Of a stretch of 64,000 bases of DNA, positions 57,503 to 64,000 are shown in pieces. The notes beneath the pieces were generated by a model. That model ran no database searches. It was not told the DNA's origin and saw nothing but the letters and a program-made list of their open reading frames with translations. The position numbers were made by a program, and so were the translations under genes. The stretch comes from Triops longicaudatus. Lineage: Eukaryota > Arthropoda > Branchiopoda > Notostraca > Triopsidae. Where the stretch lies: assembly GCA_022885665.1 (NCBI GenBank), contig JAGQDJ010000139.1:82888-146887 (forward strand), written 5' to 3'. Numbering within the stretch: the first letter of the stretch is position 1; the number at the start of each line of letters is the position of its first letter.

Positions 57503-60500
57503 TCAATCCTGAGAATTTACACTTCGTAAAAGTATTCGATTAATGCGTCCAGGCGCATTCAGGAATACGTTCTTACTAGAGGAATAGCTATCTTCGGCGA
57601 AGGTACTCGGACTCAAAGGTTCTTGTTTACATTGGAATACTGACGAGTTGGCGGACGCGCTCTGGATTTTTTTCTCATCATTTACCGGGCGTGAATCACC
57701 CAATTCGCAAGCTGTGTCTATCTCTTCTTCACTGGCGCTGGTTTCACCTGAGCTGCTGACGTCACTTGGAACATTTTGCGAATCCGAAACGATTCTTCTC
57801 AAGGCATCCAAATCTTCTTGCGAAGGTTGGCACTCGTTCACTGCAGACAAAGTCTGTAACCGATCCCCCCGAATGGTCGATTCTTTCCGAAGCTGCGATA
57901 CTAATTCCACAACGGAAGGAATGGACTTTGGCCGTAAAAGTTTAGGGAACTTCACGGTTTGAATTTTCTCACGGCAAGGATCCCAGATCGTAATTTGCGG
58001 AAACGAAGTTCTTCCGGCTGTTACGGTCTCAGAACCAAAATCCGAAATGAATTTGTATTTTAAAGCCTTTAATTTCACCGCTGCGTCTTTTTCCACACTA
58101 GAACTAGTATTTGAAGTTTTGTTTGGGGCTTCATTGTTAACACAACAGCTTGGTAAGATCGTTTTTCGGAATGTTGCGGGAAAATATCGCAAAGTACTTG
58201 AGTAATCGCTGTTAGAATCGGCCCATAGCTCGTGCTAGGTAAAAGAAAAATGAAACGTTAGTTCTCTCGCATTTTTGCATCTATGTCGTCAATCTTCAGG
58301 TTCATACAAATAAGCTATTATGTAAATACGTAACGCCTGCTGCCAGCTTTTGGCAATTATAAGAAAAATTAGTCACTATAAATGCATAATCAGTGCAGTA
58401 ATTGTAAATAAATCTCTTTTAATGAATCTACAACACTAACTGGGAAAAAAATACAAGACATTAAAATGAGTAATAAAAAATACAATAACGTATTTAATTA
58501 CACCTACCAATTACGTTACAAGTGACATTATATTTTGGGAAAAATTGCAGACAGTAACCAAGCTAATCGCTTATATAAATACAAAGCATATGATTCTAAG
58601 ATACAGAAAACGAATGTAACGCAAAAAATGTGACATTGAATGGTTCATAAAATAGCAAACCAACAATGAGTGGAAGAATAAATGAGTAGCCATAATGAGC
58701 GACTCAGGGCAAGTGATGATTCGAGATTTAAAAACGCAGAAACAGGTGTTTCTTCCGAGTTTCTGTCACATTGCAAACATATAAGTGAATGTGCCAAGAA
58801 AAGGAAAAGGAAGTCCATAGTTACGTGAAGTTCCTCAGCTTTTCGGTCTCGTTGTGCCATTTTATCTTGGATGTAGTTAACAACGAATAACAAATCTTGC
58901 TGGCAAGTCGGCTGGTCGACTCTTGACCACTGGCGTACCGTCGACAGTAAGAATTGGAATACTGGGTCTTTTATATGTAAATAGTCATCGCTTCTGTCGA
59001 AGTGTATCTAAAAGAACATTTTTTTCACGAATTTGTAACTTACGCATCATTTTCCTTTCACACATACATACTCAATGACAGTACACGGAATCTGCCTGTA
59101 AATGCAGGGGGCTAAAATTCTCGAGTACTGCATAACTATGGCTTTTAAGTGATGGAATATGAAGTCTAACGCGTCCGCAGTTGGATTCTGCACTATCCAT
59201 AATGCTAAATTGCGAGCCGTTTCGAAGAATGCTTGGTCCTTGTCCTTTATCCCCTACCGAAAATTCAAATAAGAATTTAATGACGTCGAAGCTCCAACAA
59301 AAGACTTAAATTCTGCTTTATAACGCGAAAAAAATGAGAAAGTTTTTCTATAGTCGTTCCATTTGCTCACAATAGCAATCGAAGTACTGCGTACTACACC
59401 AAAAAGCCGCATGAGTTTTGTACACTAAGCAAAATTCTAAATTCATCTCATGTGCAAAAATTACAGTGCGCAAGAGACGTCTGAATTTACAAGTCCTGTG
59501 CCTGCTAAGTATGGGAATTGGTCGACTGAACACGTTTTCTCATGTCATCGTGTCATAAAGTGGATGTAATATAACTGGAAAGCGCTATGGATGCTTAACT
59601 TTGAAGAAAGACCGAAAAGAAACTTAAGTTTTACCTCATGAATTCGGTGAAAATAGTCGGGAAGCTCCTTCAACCCAAAGTTTCTTAATGCGTATGGGGC
59701 AGAATAATCGCAACCACTGTTTCGCACCATGCTAACCAGGATCTAGCAAAGTTGTAAACAAAGGGTTTCAAGTTCCGTTTTGATTCTAAACAAAAACAAC
59801 TTACAAGTAACTTTATGCATAGAAAGAACTGGTTTAGCTCTGAAAAACTCAGAATTGAGAGATCGAAGTTTTTATGACACATGTTTGGATCTTCTTCACT
59901 TCCATTGTGAGTTGGTTCAAACGTCGCCAGTAAAGTTTGCAAGTAGTTCTGCAAATACGACGCGGACCAAATGTCTTCTTCAGATTTTTCAGCTTCTGCC
60001 ATTTGCTGAACAACCCGGTAGCAAAGCAAGACGTTTCTTGAGGATACGGCCGGTGGCTCAGCCGAAAACAATTCTTCAAGTTCTAGACCACGCTTAACAT
60101 TATTTTCAGATTTTAAATGTAATAAAACAGATGATCAAACCGTTTAAAATATCTTCAAACTGATATTTCATAGCGTGTTCCCATATCCAGTCAAGCCGGT
60201 GATCCCGCATTTGACGCAAAGTTTTAGAGGCCTGGAAATAATACAGCCGCTGTTCCACGCGCTTTACGTTCAAAACAAACTCTGGTAAACAATAGTTGTC
60301 GAGAATGGGGAAATGTGCAAGGGGGCGGGGTCTACATGCGGAAACATTTTGCTGTGCTGAGTCGACATGGCAAGTAGGACGCGTCATTAGCGAAATGCGG
60401 GGCGTTAGTGTTAGGCACAAAACTAGAGATATTGGCAATTGATAGACTGGTGGGTGAAACAAAGAACTAAAATAAAAGTGGATTTCACTGTTTAAGGTAC

Positions 60501-60710
60501 CTTCGCATAAGTATGACTAATAGCTTTGAAATGGTGTTAGATAAAGTTCGTATTCTTGGTAGTCTAATAGGGTATATCTAGGCCAACAAGCTTTGCCGAC
60601 ATTCGCATTGTGCTGGTCGAGTGCATTACAACCCAAGGACAACTTTAAATAGTTGGTAACTGACGGAAGTTGTTGACGAAATATATGTGAGTAAGCCGAA
60701 TTCCGTTGGC
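57503..60710 (-). CDS. unrecognised large helical protein, 5' end not found (7 exons)
   Basis: Exons on the minus strand: 60518-60710, 60141-60466, 59805-60082, 59635-59742, 59068-59253, 58825-59007 and 57503-58234; at least 667 aa, phases consistent, first exon entered in phase 1 so an upstream exon must exist. The first donor (TA|GTCATA) is weak but the joined frame continues cleanly. The N-terminal two thirds is Leu-rich and helix-like without Gly/Pro breaks (HEAT/ARM-like), including LDWIWEHAMKYQFEDILN and FFETARNLALWIVQ. The last exon is Ser/Asp/Glu-rich and disordered, with VNDEKKIQSA and a conserved-looking FLNAPGRINRILL near the end. No enzyme motif is visible. I cannot name the family; a large nuclear scaffold is one guess. 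An open stretch at 61602-61790 could be an earlier exon but its phase does not fit directly. Confidence 0.7.
57757..57764. promoter_or_regulatory. TGACGTCA inside a coding exon
   Basis: A perfect CRE octamer in the last exon of the unrecognised helical-protein gene, encoding part of DVSSSG. Probably incidental to coding. Confidence 0.2.
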
Positions 60711-62136
60711 CTTGGGTGCGTGTAAAAAAAAAGGTAAAATTTTACGTAATTATTATTTTGTTAATTCCGCATGCGTTACACGAAGAATTCTGTGCTCTCA
60801 TGGTTAAATTTTTATGATTTGAGTCACTCAAAGATCTCTATGTTTGTCGCTCATGATCTAAGCTGCAACTGATATTTCCCGTGACCTTCACTTTCAAAAA
60901 TAGCAAAAGTTTGAATCTTCGTGAAAAACTAAATAATAAAAAACAAAGTTGGCCTTGGATTTTTGCATCCTTGTTAAACAAGGCGGTTTATTTGAAATGC
61001 AAAAGCAGTTAGCATTTGGCAAAGCTGTCAACTACAGATTTGTGAAAGCGCGTTGCTCTGGTTGCTGTGTCATGGGTTAAAATTTTGCAAATTTTGTTGT
61101 GGTCAATTTCACCATTTGTTAAATTACTGAAACCTTTTCGCGAAGCCATCCTCCGTGTTTTATTTTATTTTTCAGAAGACGATGCACAGTATTAAAAAAA
61201 GGGTTTAGGGGTAGAGCGCATGTTACAAATCATGTTACGACTATCGGGGTAATCCGCGGATTGTTGACGCCCTCAGGCATTTCTGCACTTTACGGGTTAA
61301 TGACGCTCTTTTTCAATTCGATTTTGCCGAGTTGATTTTTAGGACGGCAGATGTATTTCTTGTCAATTTCTCTTTCGTTTGACATGATAGCCGCAATATT
61401 GCTTTCTGTATTTTGAATAAATTTTGATTTATTAGTTTCAGGAATAATTCCGTGTAAGCTTTGACAGGTTTCATTGAAGGCGTTCTGAAACTATTGTTCA
61501 GCCCTGATAAATTAAAAACACGTTGCTCGGTGTCGCATCACAAGCTATTTTTTCTCACCGATTCGCGTATGGTAATTTAAGACACAAAATGATTTTTTCG
61601 ATCAAAACAATACGTAGTGTATTGTTACATTTTTAAATTCATAATCGTTCGAACGCCATCTATAGAGCATTTTAGAAATAATACGGAAGTTACAAATATG
61701 TGTATTAATGGCAGTAATCACTTCCTGTAATACGGTACGTAGTTTCCCAAATGTACCTTTTGTAATGGTGGAGCTCATTGTCTGTATCTCTGTTTGAAAC
61801 CAGGAATATTTGAAAATTAAAAGAAAATTGCCAAAAACATTAAACATCGATCTATTTAATCGACTTGCAGATATTTTATTTTTAAATACATGAAAAATAG
61901 AGTACGAGTTGAAAACTAGAATTACTTTCATGTGAGCAACGCGTATTTGGATATGTGAAATAAAGAACCTCAAAACATACTTGGGTAGGTGGAATTTCTA
62001 AGAAGCAGATAATCAGAACGAATACCTGAAATTGTGTAAGTAATAAGGGAAAACTTAAAGATTCGGCTAAGTCAAAAGTTATATATTTTATTAATAAAAT
62101 GTGTTTATATTTCTCAACTAGCAGTAATATTCGTTT
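60711..62136. other. region upstream of helical-protein gene, downstream of cuticle gene
   Basis: This 1.4-kb region should contain the missing 5' exon(s) and promoter of the helical-protein gene. Minus-strand 61613-61770 reads MSSTITKGTFGKLRTVLQEV and on to SNDYEFKN, followed by a GTAACA donor. This is protein-like but ends in phase 0, whereas the next exon needs phase 1, so I leave it unjoined. Confidence 0.35.
62087..62092 (-). promoter_or_regulatory. poly(A) signal of cuticle protein gene 1
   Basis: AATAAA on the minus strand, 45 nt after the stop codon. Confidence 0.65.
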
Positions 62137-62735
62137 CTAGTATTTTGGAGTATAAACAGGGGCAGAGGAATAAGGTTTGGGCGCCTCGTAAGCGGGGATG
62201 GCTTTGTAGGCGGGAGCTGGGTACACTGGGGCTGAGTATTGGGTAGCAGCTTTATAGGGTTTCTGTTCAGGGTATTTGGCTTCTCCGATGTATTTGACAT
62301 CGGCGACGTTGCCGTAGTCATCGGCTTTGTAGCTGACGATCTGTGTACGGCCATCGGGCAAGTTGACGCGGTATTCACCGTTGACAGTCTTGCCATCGCT
62401 GTTCTCAACATGGGCAAAATCGGCGTAAGTGTAAGTATCCTTCACAGCGTACTCGAAAGAATGTGGTTTACCGGTTTCTTCCTATGTTGGACAATTAAGG
62501 AGAACAATTTAGGCTTCAGAGAAATTTGAATATTTCTACTCACGTATTGTTTTTCGTATGTAGCTTGTTTGTAAGCCGGAGCTGCCTGGTAGGGTGCGGG
62601 GGCAGGGTAAGCATGTTGGTATGTTTGGTCAGCAGCGGCCAAAGCCAACAACGCAGCAACAATGAAGAACTACGAAGAATTGTATTAATTCGAGTTTTAG
62701 CCTAGAGTTTCGTTCTTTTTTGTTGGTACCTTCAT
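62137..62735 (-). CDS. cuticle protein with RR (chitin-binding type 4) domain
   Basis: Exons on the minus strand: 62730-62735 (only Met-Lys), 62544-62669 and 62137-62481; 158 aa. The tiny first exon interrupting the signal peptide is a common arrangement in arthropod cuticle genes. The signal peptide is MKFFIVAALLALAAA. It is followed by a Tyr/Pro/Ala-rich stretch, then the extended Rebers-Riddiford consensus (residues about 45-115) with FEYAVKD, GEYRVNLPDGRTQIVSYKAD and VKYIGEAKYP. The C-terminus has Pro-Ala-Tyr repeats ending VYTPKY. The protein is secreted and binds chitin in the exoskeleton. The form is closer to RR-2 than RR-1. Confidence 0.93.
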
Positions 62736-62800
62736 ATTGGAGGTTTTGAATGGTCTTCGGTTCTCAAAAGGACTGATGTTCTTCATCGGAGTAGCCTGGG

Positions 62801-62807
62801 TTTTATA
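62801..62807 (-). promoter_or_regulatory. TATA box of cuticle protein gene 1
   Basis: TATAAAA on the minus strand, 66 nt upstream of the start codon, leaving room for a short 5' UTR. TATA promoters are typical of stage-regulated cuticle genes. Confidence 0.7.
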
Positions 62808-63973
62808 GGCAAAAGAAAGCGTATTGGTATAGGCCACTGGTTCTTTTTGCACTCAAGGCTAGCAACCACATGATCGTGAGTCTTTCCCGGCTTTGTGTAC
62901 TTTCCTACGGTGCACGAATAACTTTGGGTGCAATTTCTCTGTGTGATAGCACCTGAAATGATGATCTACATTTAGCTTTGGGTGAAATTTGGCCTATGGC
63001 TAACCAAATGTTACGACTTTCTCATAGGTGCTGTCGTGACGTTTATCATTTGTCAATAATAATATTAGTAATTTTGACGTTTCAATTCCTGAGAGCTTAC
63101 TTGTCCGTACATCGGTCCAACGGATTAATAGACAAGACATGTAGCTAGATTGTCCGATATACCCAAATGAAACTGAAATATTGTCAAAGGTAGGTAACAA
63201 AATATTCGTCTCCTAACTTTTAAATTAGGAAACTAACATAATGTATTTTTCTGCCGGACGTTACCCTGAAAATCAACTAGAAATTGCTGTAAAATTCATC
63301 ACGTGATTATGCTATATTTGGGTATTCCGTAGCGACTGCTTGCACATAAAACATTGGGAAGGTTAACTACCAGCGACTCCCCGTTGTATCGTAATCTCGT
63401 GAGAAGAAACTTTGTTTATTGAAGGGTTGACAGAGACGTGTACAATTAATTTGAATTTCTGTGACCGACCTATTTGGGCTGTGTGTGAAAAAAATATCCA
63501 CATTCGCTTTATTTATTAAGATTACTTTCGAACAAGCAAATATTTAAAATATATATACCATTTTCAAATTAGATAAAAAGGAGAAACAGTTTTTTGTAAG
63601 TTGCTTTCAAAGCTAAGTGTATTCTTTTATGTAAACAAAGTTAGGACATCACTTCTGTGTTTGAATTTTAGTAACCCAAACATACATACTTTTTCGAACT
63701 CTGAAACCGTTTGTCGTTACATCTTTTCGTCATCGTCTTTAAACTTGACAAGCTATTCACAAAATATGCAGATAACCAACTCTCATTTACTGAATGGTCT
63801 ACTATGTCGTCTGTAACAGTTGAAGTTGTTCAAATCTGCATCGATAATAAAGATGTGCAAAACGAAATTAAACCATTAGATATGCTCACAAGAGAATAAT
63901 TAAATCAAGAGACGCGATGTAAGAATATAGATTTTATGTTTATTACGCTCTTCAAAACTGCAAGTATTTACGT
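62808..63973. other. spacer between tandem cuticle genes
   Basis: It contains the upstream region of cuticle gene 1 and the 3' UTR of the next cuticle gene. I see no coding signal. The open frames around 63601-63899 are AT-rich and lack family similarity. Confidence 0.5.
63939..63944 (-). promoter_or_regulatory. poly(A) signal of truncated cuticle gene 2
   Basis: AATAAA on the minus strand, about 30 nt after the stop codon of the partial cuticle gene at the window edge. Confidence 0.6.
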
Positions 63974-64000
63974 TTAGTATTTTGGGGTGTAAACAGGGGT
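63974..64000 (-). CDS. C-terminus of a second cuticle protein (cut by window end)
   Basis: The last 27 nt read TPVYTPKY and stop on the minus strand, the same terminal motif as the complete cuticle protein at 62137-62735. The AATAAA that follows supports a real gene end. This indicates a tandem array of RR cuticle genes running past the window. Confidence 0.75.
   Translation of the reverse strand, partial: TPVYTPKY

Noticed and set aside
61613..61973. Minus-strand stretch as 5' exon of the helical-protein gene
   Set aside because: The peptide is plausible but its donor is in phase 0, while the next known exon must be entered in phase 1, so direct joining gives a stop.

Overview
This window is eukaryotic genomic DNA, most likely from an arthropod and probably a crustacean (branchiopod-like). 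The evidence is multi-exon genes with GT-AG introns, many of only 50-90 bp, two tandem chitin-binding cuticle protein genes at the right end, and metazoan cell-biology genes throughout. The genus cannot be fixed from sequence alone. I built the gene models by hand, by finding exons that read as known families and joining them at GT/AG sites whose phases agree. Every complete model below sums to a whole number of codons.

Layout. At 326-2541 (-) lies a four-exon TPR + RRM protein. At 6715-27618 (-) lies a ten-exon RNF38/RNF44-type RING-H2 ubiquitin ligase with introns of up to 6 kb. At 29606-30079 (+) is a PNRC-type proline-rich mRNA-decay/nuclear-receptor coactivator. After a gene-poor stretch with an assembly gap, 35678-42255 (-) holds a twelve-exon PRC1/Ase1/Feo spindle-midzone protein. 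One of its introns contains five identical tRNA-Asp(GUC) genes. PRC1 shares a 339-bp divergent promoter region with an eight-exon dynein-2 intermediate chain (DYNC2I2/WDR34) at 42595-44775 (+). Convergent with that is a sixteen-exon condensin I subunit NCAPG at 45264-50751 (-). An unrecognised small ORF ends only 21 nt upstream of the NCAPG start, in the same reading frame. At 53297-56838 (+) is a four-exon diphosphoinositol-polyphosphate Nudix hydrolase (NUDT3 type). At 57503-60710 (-) is a large unrecognised helical protein whose 5' end is not found. At 62137-62735 (-) is an RR-type cuticle protein, and the tail of a second one is cut by the window end at 63974-64000.

The central block is notable for mitosis genes side by side: PRC1 bundles the anaphase midzone and NCAPG is a condensin HEAT subunit. 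The divergent partner of PRC1 is a retrograde intraflagellar-transport motor subunit. The nested tRNA array shows recent tandem duplication of tRNA plus flank. Other non-coding structure includes a perfect 52-bp palindrome, a 25-bp-arm hairpin, a 69-bp hAT-like terminal-inverted-repeat remnant, and seven TGACGTCA (CRE) palindromes, four of them around the PNRC gene.
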